Shown here: in pieces, positions 42,208 to 52,200 of the stretch | Layout of the letters: each line of letters starts with the position of its first letter | Numbering within the stretch: the first letter of the stretch is position 1 | From: DASQYE01 sp036389315 | GTDB taxonomy: Bacteria; Acidobacteriota; Blastocatellia; Pyrinomonadales; Pyrinomonadaceae | Reading direction: 5' to 3' | Length of the DNA stretch: 64,000 bases | NCBI GenBank assembly: GCA_036389315.1 | Contig: DASVQF010000046.1 | Coordinates: 9,648 to 73,647 of the forward strand | The notes under the pieces: generated by a model | Told to the model about the DNA's origin: nothing | The model's input: only the letters and a program-made list of their open reading frames with translations | Database searches by the model: none | Position numbers and translations under genes: made by a program

Positions 42208-42897
42208 ATGAAAACACATACGAAAGAGACGCAAGAGACGACCACGCCACGCATCGCCCTACAGTTTTTACGCGAGGGCAACTACCGCTTCGTCAATAAT
42301 CTGAAGGCGCATCGCAATCTATTGCAGCAGGTCAACGAGACGCGCGACGGGCAGTTCCCCTTCGCCACCATCTTGAGTTGCATAGACAGCCGGACGGGCG
42401 CGGAACTGATCTTTGACCAGGGTCTTGGCGACATCTTCAGCATTCGCCTGGCGGGCAACGTCGTGACCGAAGGGGTGCTCGGCAGTATGGAGTTCGGGTG
42501 CAAGGTTGCTGGCTCTAAGCTGTTGGTCGTCCTCGGACATACCAATTGCGGCGCGATCAAGGGCGCATGCGACGGGGTTCAACTGGGCAACCTGACGACC
42601 ATCCTCAACCTCATACAGCCCTCCGTCTATTTAGAAAGAAGCGTCAAGGAGCAGCGCAACTCGAAGAACCAGGAGTTCGTCGATAAAGTCACGCGCATTC
42701 ACGTCCGGCGCAGCGTCGAGAGCATCATAGAGCGCAGCATAGTCCTGCGCGAGATGATCGAAAAAGAGCAGATCGGATTGATCGGGGCCGTCTATGACGT
42801 GAAGACCGGGCTGGTCGAGTTTCTCGACGACACCTTCATGCTCGGCGAGGTCAAGCACTTCTACCTGGACATCTCTAACGCTCAACGGGCGGGTTGA
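42208..42897 (+). CDS. Beta-class carbonic anhydrase
   Basis: 229 residues. The zinc ligands are visible: Cys and Asp in LSCIDSRTGAE (near residue 60) and His/Cys in LGHTNCGAIKGACD (near 115). FSIRLAGNVVTEGVLGSMEFGC lies between them, as in beta-CAs. It starts 1 nt after the SulP stop, with the AGGAGGGAGC ribosome site inside the SulP 3' end, so the pair is an operon. It interconverts CO2 and bicarbonate, probably fed by or feeding the transporter. Confidence 0.95.
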   Translation: MKTHTKETQETTTPRIALQFLREGNYRFVNNLKAHRNLLQQVNETRDGQFPFATILSCIDSRTGAELIFDQGLGDIFSIRLAGNVVTEGVLGSMEFGCKVAGSKLLVVLGHTNCGAIKGACDGVQLGNLTTILNLIQPSVYLERSVKEQRNSKNQEFVDKVTRIHVRRSVESIIERSIVLREMIEKEQIGLIGAVYDVKTGLVEFLDDTFMLGEVKHFYLDISNAQRAG

Positions 42898-42914
42898 AAA
42901 GAGACGGGCAGCGG

Positions 42915-44546
42915 TCATCTATTGAAACGGTTCGCCCTCGGCGTCAGGCGGTCTGTTAAGGGAACGTACTGCTTTGTGTCCGGGTCAACGCGGACGATGT
43001 ATGAGCCGGTCGAGCCGATTCTGCGGTTTGGGCCAAACGTCAAGGGAGGCAGCACGCCCGTCCTGAAATCCTGTATCTGTTCGAGCGAGCGCAGCAGCGT
43101 CGCGCGGTCTAGCTGCTTGCCGCTTAACTTGACGGCTTCGTACAAAAGCTTCGTCGAAGCGAAAGCGACGGATTGAAATGCCGGGCTGCGCAAACTGCTG
43201 CCGCTCTTCTGCATGACGGAAATGAACTCGGCGAAAGCGGATTGATCGGGGAGCGCGGCCGGATAAGCCAGATAGGTCTCGGCCGCCACGCTCGCCGGCA
43301 GAGCGAAAGCCCCGCGCCCGATCATCACCACGGAGCTGAGGAGCGGCGCTCTCATCTTCACACGATCCATCTCTGCGGCGAGGGCCGCGATGCTCTGCGC
43401 GTCACCGAAAAAGAGGAGGTAATCGGGCCTCTTCGCTTCCAGCCGCCTAACCACGTCGGCCGCCCGAAAGCTTCCGGCCTTGAAGCCTTCTTCGATGACC
43501 AGCGTCATAGAGTAAATCTCCGCCTGCGCCTTCACGCCGGAGAGCGCATCGCGGTCGAAATCGCTGTCGGCGTAGACGACGCCGAGCCGCGCCGGTCTCT
43601 CTTTCGATCTTGAAGCGATGAAGTCTACCAGCGAGCGCGCCTGATCGCCGAAGGTCGGGAGCAGGTAAAAGATGTAAGGGTTGGGCGGAACGGAAAGGCG
43701 TGGCGAGAGCGTGACGGGCCCGATGAGCGGAACCTGGCTGCGCTCGATCAATTGGTTGACGGCACGGCTGTCGCCGGGCTCGAAGCAGCCGACCAGGGCG
43801 AAAACGGCGCTCGCCTCGATCAAGCGCCGCGTGGCCTCAAGGGTTTGTGACGGCTCGCCGCGCGAATCCTCTACCAGCAGCTCAAAGCGGCGGCCATAGA
43901 TTCCGCCGCGTGAATTGATCTCGGCAAAGCTGGCGTTGAGGGCGGCTTTAATGTCCTCTCCGATCTGGGCCAACGGGCCCGTCAGGGGCAGCGCCGCGCC
44001 GACCTTAATGGTTTCGTCCGTCAGCCCCGGGTCTAGGTCGGACGCGCCGCCGAGCTTCCTGAGATAGGCTATGAGGTCGGCCATCTGCTCGCCGGTCATA
44101 CTGTAGCGCGGCATGGCCGGATGGAGCCGCGCGCCGTTCGGGTCAACGCCGCCCGTGATGGCCCGCGCCAGTGTCGCGTCCTCGTATGGCCCACGCTCGC
44201 GCCTTGTGAGCGCGGAGGTCAGAGGGCGGGTGAGCGTTTCCCAGTTGAGCGGGGGCGGTTGGATGCCGCCCTCTCTGACTCCCTCGCCGCGCAGGCCGTG
44301 ACAACTCGCACATGGAAAAGAGCTGGCGGGCAGTTCCAGGTCGTCGTTGCCGAGCACTGTCTTGATCTCGCCGCGCGGGGCGTCCTCGCCTCTCAGATAA
44401 ATCTGTTTCCCGCGCCTCTCCTGCGCACTGAGGCTGCTCCTGTTCTGTGTCGCGGCCGTTGGGCCCACGATCAAAAGCGCCGCGCACAGAAGCGACGCCG
44501 TGAGAAGTAAGAATTTAATCTTGTAGATGAGAGGCTTAGTTTGCAT
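42915..44546 (-). CDS. Cytochrome c domain fused to a periplasmic (type I) binding protein
   Basis: 543 residues from the ATG at 44546, which overlaps the SCO gene by 11 nt. A signal peptide (IKFLLLTASLLCAALLIVGPTAA) is followed by a class I cytochrome c domain: CASCHG haem site (near residue 80) and a likely Met ligand in AMPRYSMTGEQMADLIAYL. From ~165 a leucine/amide-type binding protein follows (ETIKVGAALPLTGPLAQIGEDIKAALNASFAEINSRGGI). No permease or ATPase is near. The fusion suggests ligand binding tied to electron transfer. It is last in the MofA-like operon. Confidence 0.85.
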   Translation of the reverse strand: MQTKPLIYKIKFLLLTASLLCAALLIVGPTAATQNRSSLSAQERRGKQIYLRGEDAPRGEIKTVLGNDDLELPASSFPCASCHGLRGEGVREGGIQPPPLNWETLTRPLTSALTRRERGPYEDATLARAITGGVDPNGARLHPAMPRYSMTGEQMADLIAYLRKLGGASDLDPGLTDETIKVGAALPLTGPLAQIGEDIKAALNASFAEINSRGGIYGRRFELLVEDSRGEPSQTLEATRRLIEASAVFALVGCFEPGDSRAVNQLIERSQVPLIGPVTLSPRLSVPPNPYIFYLLPTFGDQARSLVDFIASRSKERPARLGVVYADSDFDRDALSGVKAQAEIYSMTLVIEEGFKAGSFRAADVVRRLEAKRPDYLLFFGDAQSIAALAAEMDRVKMRAPLLSSVVMIGRGAFALPASVAAETYLAYPAALPDQSAFAEFISVMQKSGSSLRSPAFQSVAFASTKLLYEAVKLSGKQLDRATLLRSLEQIQDFRTGVLPPLTFGPNRRIGSTGSYIVRVDPDTKQYVPLTDRLTPRANRFNR

Positions 44547-45783
44547 CGAGCAGCTTGGCGACCGCACCAGCGATCTCCGTCGGGTTAGACATCGCCAGAA
44601 CTTTCATCCACTCGCCGGTCGTAACGTTGCCGATGATGAGTGTGCTCGTATGCTGCTGCTTGTCCGCGACGTAGCCGCCCAGCTTCGAGAGCACCAAATC
44701 CACATCCCTTTTCTCGCCCGTCAGAAAATACCAGCCGGGCTGCGCCTTGAAAGTGTCGGCATATTTTTTGAGCACGGCGGGCGTGTCCGTCTCGGGATCG
44801 ACGCTGATCGAAATCAGCAGGACATCACGACCGACGCGCGCTCCCAACTGCTTCTGGACGCGCGCCAGGTTGGCGGTCATAGGCGAGCAGACGCCTTTGC
44901 AGGTCGTAAACAGAAAGTTAATCAGGACGACTTTGCCCTTGAGCAGGTCGTCGTAGAAACGCACCGGCCTGTTATCCTGCGTCAGCAGCGTTGTGTTCGG
45001 GAAATACCGGGCCGCCGCTTCCTCTTCGGCGCGCGCCGTGCCACTTTTGTCGGCCGCTTCGTCGATGAGCTTGACGAGCTGCGAAGGCGGCGAGAGACCG
45101 TAGGCGCGCGTCCAGAAGCCCGCAGCCTCGTTGCCGATCAAGATGAGCGGCGTATGATCGGTCTTGTTCGAGACATAGCCGCCGAGCGCCTCAAGCAGAG
45201 CATCAATCTCGGGCTTGCTGCCGGTGACGAACGTCCAGCCGGGCCCGGCCTTGAACTTCTCCGAAAAGCTCTTGAGACGCTCGGGCACATCCGTCGCCGG
45301 GTCAACGCTGATCGAGATCAGCTCCACGCTGCGGCCCATGCGCTCGCCCAATGCCTGCTGCACGCGCCGGAAGGTCGCGCTCAAGGGCGGGCACACGCCC
45401 GTGCAGGTCGTAAAGATGAAGTTGATGGCGACGGTCTTGCCTCGAACGAGGTCTGTGTAGAATCTCAGTCGTCTGCCGTGCTGATCGTAGACGGTCGTGT
45501 CGGGAATGCGCGGCGAGCTAACGGGGCCGCCTGCGCGCGCTTCGTTGTTCGACACGCTCTGCTCCGTGCTCTTAACTTTTAAATCCATGCCGCACTTCGG
45601 ACAGCGCCCGGCGCGCTTCGATGTGACTTCCGGATGCATGGGGCAGGCGTAGAGGGCCTCTGCTTGCGCTCCCGTTCCTTGCGGCGCAGCCTTCACACAG
45701 GCCACGCCGCCGAAGCAGGAAAGCGCGGGCGCGAAGATCATCAGCGTCAAAAGTGAGAGCAGGGCCGAGAGCTTGCCAATCAT
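44536..45783 (-). CDS. Tandem SCO-family protein with heavy-metal-binding domain
   Basis: 415 residues from the ATG at 45783 (GAGGTGAAGGA upstream). After a lipoprotein-like or signal sequence (SALLSLLTLMIFAPALSCFGG) comes a heavy-metal-binding segment (LYACPMHPEV...CPKCGMDL, ~residues 38-65). Two thioredoxin-fold SCO domains follow: first with TTCTGVCPP (near 122), second with TTCKGVCSP (near 292), each a CxxxC copper site, and each with a conserved downstream segment. SCO proteins deliver copper to CuA or other cuproenzymes. Here they lie in the multicopper oxidase operon and most likely load it. Two SCO domains in one chain are unusual. Confidence 0.9.
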   Translation of the reverse strand: MIGKLSALLSLLTLMIFAPALSCFGGVACVKAAPQGTGAQAEALYACPMHPEVTSKRAGRCPKCGMDLKVKSTEQSVSNNEARAGGPVSSPRIPDTTVYDQHGRRLRFYTDLVRGKTVAINFIFTTCTGVCPPLSATFRRVQQALGERMGRSVELISISVDPATDVPERLKSFSEKFKAGPGWTFVTGSKPEIDALLEALGGYVSNKTDHTPLILIGNEAAGFWTRAYGLSPPSQLVKLIDEAADKSGTARAEEEAAARYFPNTTLLTQDNRPVRFYDDLLKGKVVLINFLFTTCKGVCSPMTANLARVQKQLGARVGRDVLLISISVDPETDTPAVLKKYADTFKAQPGWYFLTGEKRDVDLVLSKLGGYVADKQQHTSTLIIGNVTTGEWMKVLAMSNPTEIAGAVAKLLDAN

Positions 45784-45820
45784 TCCTTCACCTCTTTCTC
45801 GTCTTAGCCTCTGTGATCTT

Positions 45821-47821
45821 TTATTTGTCGCCCGTGACGGCGAGGGTCGCATAGGGCAGGTCAGCGAACGTTGTGCCGCGCGAAGAGACACGCACCATGA
45901 CGTTGTAGAGCCCCGCGCGCGGGAACGTTTGCACCACTTCGTAGATGCCCTTCTCGACCTCCCTGGCCCATTGGCGCTGCTGCCAAATGCCGGGCGGCTC
46001 AAAGACCAGGACTTGCACGTCTGTCAGGCCGACGATGGGCTGCCGGGTCGCCGGGTCTGTAATCTTGAACCGGAGCGGGCTCGCTTCCTGCGGCTTGAAC
46101 CGCTTCTCCCTGAACAGGTGTTCGACTGCAAGGCTGCGGCCCGCGCGCGCGTCTTCGCCTTCGGGCGAGGGCGCGACTTCGAGCTGAAAACAGTTGACGA
46201 GGCGCGGCTGGTCTACGAGCATGGGCACGTCGTAGCGCCCGGCCCCTGTGAGCTTGATCGGCGTCGAATAGACGCCCGGCTCCAACTCCGTCAGGCTGCG
46301 ATTGAGGACGAGCAGGGCGCGCGGCCGCCGCTTGTAATTGGTGAAGGAGCCCATCGGGGCCATCATTCCTTCGACGTAGTAATAGAGCATCTGGTCTGGC
46401 GAGTTGGCGACCATCACGGCGTTGCCTTCGGGCGTGGGCGCGATCATGTCCGAGATGCCTATCTCCTGCGGCGCGCTGCTCGGAGACTGGCGGCCCGCCG
46501 TGACATCTACGGCAGAGATTTTTCCGCTCCCCAGTTGGCCCAATTCGATCAGCGAAATCTTCTCCGACTGCGTGCCGCGCACGTACGCATAGCGCGGAGT
46601 GAAGACCACCTGGTCGGGCTCTTTGACGACCTCCGCCGCGCCTGTGAGTTCGTCCGTCGCAGAGTCCAGAATGAAAACTTTGCTCTCGACCTGATTGACG
46701 GCGAAACCGAAGCGGCCCCCCGGCTCGAAGCGCAGGGCCACGTTGCCGCGCCGCGCCTGAATGGTTTTGACGACGCGCTGTTTGGCCGGGTCAATTACTT
46801 CTATCGTTGCCCCGTTGAGAGTGGCGACGTAAATCTGTTTGCTTGCGGCCGAGTAGGCCACTGGGACGGGCGTCCTCCCGACCTTGATGTCTGTCATGTG
46901 CGCGAGCGTCCTGGTGTCTATGACGGAGACTGTATCGGCCGCGCTATTGGTTATGTAGGCCAGGCGGCTGTCGGCCGTAAACGCTATGTGATGAAGCCCG
47001 GCCCCGGCTTTGACCGTCGCCGCCAGCCGGTTGTTTGAAGTGTCAATGACGGCCACAGCGCCCGCGCCGTCCAGGCCCACCCAGACGAATCGCCCGTCGG
47101 GTTGGAGCGCGACCCTGCGCGGCGCAGACTTTTCGCCTACGGGCAGGGTGGCGATAAGCTTTCTGGTGACGGTATTGACGATAGCGACGGCCCCTTGCTC
47201 GGGCAGCGTGACGTAGAGGAACTCTTTGTTCTGAGAGAGGGCCCAGTCAGCGCCGGGCCCAGGCAGCGCGACGATGCTTTCGAGCTTGGTGACGCTGAAG
47301 GAGACCTGCGGGTTGATGAAAGTGATGCTGTTGTCGTGGTTGAGCGTGAGCAGCAGGTAGGCGTTCAGGTCTATGTCTGCGCGAACGCTCATCAGGCCGC
47401 CCGTGAAGAGACGTATCTTATCCTTGCACGCGGCCTCGTTCGGAGCCGCCTCGGATTTGCGCACGCTGATCCAGGCGGCCGGGTGCAGCCCCGTAAGGGC
47501 CTGGCCCGTGCGCGCGTCCGTCAGACGGAACGTGGCTATAGCATTCGCACCCGCGACCAGACCTGCGCTCAAGCCTTTCTCCGTGGGCAACGCCTTGACC
47601 GAGAAATCAATCGTGATTCCATCCTTCTCAAAACGCTGCGAGTGGTAGTCCGGCGCTTTCGTCTTCGCCTTCGCGGTCGCGCCCGAGACGCTGACGCGCT
47701 CGACGCCGCTCTCTCTCTGCGTTTGCGCTCTCACCACAGTCGAGCGCGGTATGAGGCATACACCCAGGGCCCACAAGATCAAGAGACCTACTGCGTGGCT
47801 CAAGTTGCGTTGTCGTCTCAT
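45821..47821 (-). CDS. Secreted YVTN/cytochrome d1-like beta-propeller protein
   Basis: 666 residues with a hydrophobic N-terminus (AVGLLILWALGVCLIPRSTVVRA) acting as signal peptide. Residues ~40-180 form a separate domain; ~180-430 hold seven-bladed-propeller repeats of the YVTN kind (FLYVTLPEQGAVAIVNTVTRKLIATLPVG, FVWVGLDGAGAVAVIDTSNN, LAYITNSAADTVSVIDTRT). A C-terminal ~200 residues add an immunoglobulin-like part (GIYEVVQTFPRAGLYNVMVRVS). No CxxCH haem site is present. It is 11 bp after the lamin-tail gene and 37 bp before the SCO gene. It could be a partner of the oxidase or a surface-binding factor. Confidence 0.85.
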   Translation of the reverse strand: MRRQRNLSHAVGLLILWALGVCLIPRSTVVRAQTQRESGVERVSVSGATAKAKTKAPDYHSQRFEKDGITIDFSVKALPTEKGLSAGLVAGANAIATFRLTDARTGQALTGLHPAAWISVRKSEAAPNEAACKDKIRLFTGGLMSVRADIDLNAYLLLTLNHDNSITFINPQVSFSVTKLESIVALPGPGADWALSQNKEFLYVTLPEQGAVAIVNTVTRKLIATLPVGEKSAPRRVALQPDGRFVWVGLDGAGAVAVIDTSNNRLAATVKAGAGLHHIAFTADSRLAYITNSAADTVSVIDTRTLAHMTDIKVGRTPVPVAYSAASKQIYVATLNGATIEVIDPAKQRVVKTIQARRGNVALRFEPGGRFGFAVNQVESKVFILDSATDELTGAAEVVKEPDQVVFTPRYAYVRGTQSEKISLIELGQLGSGKISAVDVTAGRQSPSSAPQEIGISDMIAPTPEGNAVMVANSPDQMLYYYVEGMMAPMGSFTNYKRRPRALLVLNRSLTELEPGVYSTPIKLTGAGRYDVPMLVDQPRLVNCFQLEVAPSPEGEDARAGRSLAVEHLFREKRFKPQEASPLRFKITDPATRQPIVGLTDVQVLVFEPPGIWQQRQWAREVEKGIYEVVQTFPRAGLYNVMVRVSSRGTTFADLPYATLAVTGDK

Positions 47822-47832
47822 TCAAACATCCC

Positions 47833-49185
47833 TTATAGCGTCTCGACCACGATGTTGAAGCGGAAAGTGCCGCTCTGCTGCACGCCCAAAAGGAACTGCA
47901 AGTTGATGCTCTGGCCCGGAGCGAGCGGCTCGGCCAGCGTCACATCCTCGGCCCTCATGCTGCTGTTATATCCGCCTCCGTTCGGTTGCGCGGGCGGCGT
48001 CTCCAGCACAGTCCCCTTCACGGTCTTGATCGTGCCGTCGCTAATCATCACGTTGAAGGGCACGTAGGAGCTGATGAACCGAATATCCGCTTCAGGCGAC
48101 ATCGCCGGAAAAGTAGTGATGCTGACGATGCGAAACCTGAGCCGCGTGATGTTCGTCGCCGAAATGTTTGTGACCGTCCGGCGGATGGAGAGCGTACCAT
48201 AGGTGCTGTTGTTTTCGGGGTCGGAGAAGGTCGAGCGGACGCGATTGGGATCGGCCGTGGACGAGACGGCCGGGTCTAGCAGAGAGAGCTGAACCCTGCC
48301 GCCGACATTGACGGGGCTCGATAGATTTTCAGGGCCGGGCGCGCCTAGATGCTGGCCCGCGCTCGTGTTGTAGAAGTTCGGATCGACGCCCATGAAGTCG
48401 GCCGTGTTATTTTGAGTATCTTTCGGCACTCCGGCCGTCAGGTCACGATAGAAGCTGTACTGAAGCGGGATGAAGGTCTCGGCCCCGTAAGCCGGAAAGC
48501 CAGCCCCCTCGCGATAGAGCGCAGGGGCCGTCTCATAGCCCACAGCGTCTATCCGATGCCAGGTCGTGAAGTTCTGCGGATTGGTCGTCCTGAACAGCGC
48601 GATGCCCCCCTTATCCGGAATGTCGAGCAGGTAAGAGATGTCTGCCGTCGCCCCGCGATCTTCTCCGGCCGGGTAAGAGCCCAGGCTGTAGCCGAGCGCG
48701 TTGACGGCCAGAAAGTGGCCGCGCGGCGGAATCATAATGCCGTTCGGAATGACGAACCTCACTATACCATCGGAGGCGACAAGGGCCCAGCCGGCCGAAC
48801 CGTCGGCGGCGTTAACGGTGATGTTCCCGTTGCTGTTGTTATAAATCTCTATGAACTCGTCGTTCTCGCCCGCAGGCCCGCGAAAACGAAACTCGCTGAT
48901 GAGAAACGGAGTCGAGCCGGGCGGCGGAGGCTTGGGCGACGGCAGCGGCGTCGGCGTCGCCACGGGCGAAGGCGTAGACGGCGGACAAGGGATGCCCATG
49001 CACTGGCCCGTCTCCGGGTCTACGACGCACATGTCTATGTCGGGACAAAACCGCCACGGGTCTATTGCCTGCGGCTCTGAAGATTGAGCGAACGCGACCA
49101 TGCAGAGCGCAAACAGCAGCAGCAGGCAGCCTGCGACCCGGCGGCGTGTTGCGAAAGAGCGTGCCAAATCCTTAATGCTTCTCAT
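47833..49185 (-). CDS. Secreted lamin-tail-domain protein
   Basis: 450 residues from the ATG at 49185 (GGAGG upstream). A signal peptide (RVAGCLLLLFALCMVAFAQ) and a Pro-rich linker (PSPVATPTPLPSPKPPPPG) precede a lamin-tail domain (FLISEFRFRGPAGENDEFIEIYNNSNGNITVNAADGSAGWALVASDG, ~residues 95-200), a beta-sandwich common on surface and nuclease proteins. The C-terminal ~150 residues are beta-rich. It lies between the giant oxidase (88 bp) and the propeller (11 bp) in one direction. No catalytic motif. A structural role at the cell surface is inferred. Confidence 0.78.
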   Translation of the reverse strand: MRSIKDLARSFATRRRVAGCLLLLFALCMVAFAQSSEPQAIDPWRFCPDIDMCVVDPETGQCMGIPCPPSTPSPVATPTPLPSPKPPPPGSTPFLISEFRFRGPAGENDEFIEIYNNSNGNITVNAADGSAGWALVASDGIVRFVIPNGIMIPPRGHFLAVNALGYSLGSYPAGEDRGATADISYLLDIPDKGGIALFRTTNPQNFTTWHRIDAVGYETAPALYREGAGFPAYGAETFIPLQYSFYRDLTAGVPKDTQNNTADFMGVDPNFYNTSAGQHLGAPGPENLSSPVNVGGRVQLSLLDPAVSSTADPNRVRSTFSDPENNSTYGTLSIRRTVTNISATNITRLRFRIVSITTFPAMSPEADIRFISSYVPFNVMISDGTIKTVKGTVLETPPAQPNGGGYNSSMRAEDVTLAEPLAPGQSINLQFLLGVQQSGTFRFNIVVETL

Positions 49186-49273
49186 CTGTGAGTGCCTCCG
49201 TCCTGAGAAAACTTGAGCGCGTGCGCCGCGAGGGGCCGGACGTGTGTCCAGCCCCATGCCTCCCGATCAACGC

Positions 49274-52200
49274 CTACCTGGGCGTCACGCGGAAGATGCC
49301 CCACAAGCCGTTTGTGAACTGGAAGCTCTCCTGCGTGCGATAGAGGTAGTCGCCCGGCCTGCTGAACAACCCGCCCGCGTTGGTCAGGATGTTGTCATGG
49401 CGCGTCGGCCCGATGCCGCTGTAGGAGCCGACCTCGAACGTGAATGGATTCGTGCCTTGAACGGTCGAATTGGCCGTCCAGGGCTCGAACTGCCAGTGAT
49501 GACCGAAGAGCGTGAAGCCGTGCTGGCGTGGATGGCCCGCGCCCTGTATGACGCGAAAGCGCGTAGGCGTTCCGGCAATCGCCGTGTAGACCATCGTCTC
49601 GGGATCGCCGCACACACTCGTCCCGCAACCCGGATTGATCTTCGTCGAGCTGAGCACGTTCTTGAGGTCAACGTCATTGAGGAGGTTGGGCACGTCCGTC
49701 ACCTGCAAGCCCATGCGGGCCCAGATTGGTTCGCTCCGGTAGTTGAACGCCTTGAAGCCTGTGTCTTCGGCGTCGTCCTCTCCGCCTACGTTCTTGAGCG
49801 GGACTCCGTTCTGCTGCACGCTCAGGTCGTCCTGGTAGATAACGGCGTGCTCGCGGAAACTGATCTGCGAGCTTCCGCCCAGGAAGACGTTGGCCGAAGC
49901 GTTGGAGCCTGAGCCGTTCGTGAAATCGGAAATCCAGTTGGAGCCTGCGGGCTCGATGATGAGCATCCCCGTCGCTCCGTGTGAGGCGTGCTTGATGACA
50001 TCTCCCATATCTCTCAAGCCCGTCGCCCCAAACTCCATAGGGGTTGCAATGACGCGCCCGTCCGTGTCCACAGTGTTCTCGCCCGCGTACCAGGTATAAG
50101 TGATGGAGTTGCCTGGGCCCACGGTCGTGTCCGGGTTGAGACCTACGCGCGCGCCGTCCGAGGTGGCCACGTCATAGGCGACCAGTTGCGGGTGCAGGCC
50201 GACGCGATTGGAGGTCTTCACCTGGTTGAAGTTGAAATGGTTGATGATCGCAGGCATGTGATTCCAGCTATCGCCTTCGGGCACGACCGTGGGCAGCCTG
50301 TTCGTGAGCGTCACCTGTATGCACTCGCCTGCGGCCGCGCGCAGCACCAGCGGCTCGGGCCTGGCCCAACCGCTCTTGAAGTAGTTGTAGTGACTGTTCT
50401 CTATGAAGATGATCGCGTTCGGGTCTGCTATACCGAAACGCTTGTTGTATTCGAGCTTGCCGCCCTGCACGAGGTCGCGCGCCGCCCACGCGCTCACGCT
50501 GTAGCTTCGGAGGGGCGCGGCGGCCGGACAGACGCTATTAAAAGGCGTGGCTACGTTGGGGCCGCTGCTGCGCTGCGTCTGCGGCGTGCCGGGCAGGGGC
50601 GTCATGGTGAAGGGTTGGCCCGTCAACTGATCGTTGACGAGGGCCTGCGCTCCCTGGAAGGTGCGCAGGATGCCCCATTGACCGTCCCACAAATTGTCCG
50701 TCGCCGCAGACGAGTAGAGCCTGTCAATAGCATTGGCTCCACCGACGACGGTCGGCGAGAGCGGCGAAGGATTAAGCTCGAACTCGAAATGCTCGCTGAT
50801 GCCGATCTGTTGTCCGTTGCGGAAACCGGAGTTGGGAGCCGAGGGCTCGAAGAGCCACTTGACGCCGTGAATGTTGAAGACGTGCTGCTCTTCCTGCGCC
50901 CCCTGTATGAGCCGCACCTGCACGCGCTCGTTCTCGAAGGCCATCAGCAAGGGCGTGAACGGGTCGCCGTGCAGGTTCGAGTTGAAGACGTTGGCCATAT
51001 CGCCCGACGGGTCTGTCTTCTGCACGAAGCCGCCAGCCGTCTCCTGCCCGATGCGAAGCGGGATAGGCTCGTTGCGATAGTTGACGAGCTGCGTGCCCGG
51101 GTCTCCGGCCGAGATCGACTCGGGCTTCGGCACGGGCGGTTGCTCGATGGCTATCGGCAGCGGCGCTTCCATAAAGCCCGGCGGGTTGACAGGCTTGAGG
51201 TCTGCCGTGTAGACGATGGCGAAATCCCCGAAAGCCAGATTGAACTCGCGGTAAGGCCGCTTCTGATCGGGCGCGGCCAGCGGGCCCGGAATGATGTTGG
51301 CCGCGAAAGATGTGGGCCCACCGTCGTAACGACCGCCGAGCGGCTGGTTGTCAAGCCCGGCCCATTGCGAGCCCGGCGGCTCGACCACGAGCGCGCCGTA
51401 CAAGCCGTGGTGCTGGTGCGAGCTGGGGCTGAAATGATCGTGCGTGAAGACTGTGCGAATGGTTCTGTCCTGGCCCTGATTGTTCAGGAGCGGGTCGGCC
51501 CACCATCTTTGCACGGTCGTCTGTGCGCCGAGGAAGGCGTTGCCCGGGCCCGCGCCGAAGACCGGGTGCGGCTGCGCCGTCAGAATTTGAGTGCCGCCGT
51601 GGGCCTGCTGGAAGGCATTGTTGGCGGCGATGCGCTCGCGCACTTCGCCCGGCGAAAATCCGCCGTCCTCGTAGTTCCAGCCGTTGCCAGCCCCGTCCGA
51701 AGAGGTCACGTCGAATTTGACCAGGTGTATGTGCTGGCCGATGATGTCCGTCGGCGTGAAGATTTGAAAGTCGTCGAGGTTGAGCACGCTCGGCACAAGG
51801 TTGGTTGCGGAGAAGGTCACGCACTCGCCCGAATTGACGCGGAAGAAGAGCGGCTCAGGCTTACGTGTGCCGTTCAGTGTCGGCAAAGCGTCTGCCTCAA
51901 GCGTCGTGATTCTGGCCTGGCGGTCGTGCCACCCGGCGCGGTTCACAGTCATGTCGAACTGTATGTAGGCCGCGCGATAGGGCCTCAACGTCGAAGTCGG
52001 CGAGCAAGGGTCTGCATAAGGAGCGCCCGGCTTGGGCGGCTGCCCGTTGACCAGGAAGAGCCCCGGCGCGCCGCTCGCCGTGTAGGATTGATAGCCGCGA
52101 GCCGGCCACCCGTACTTGGTCACGACGGGAACGCCCGGCAGGCCCGACCCGTTATCCGTTCCCTGGTGAAAATTCATGGCGTTGACTTCGGCCGCCGTGC

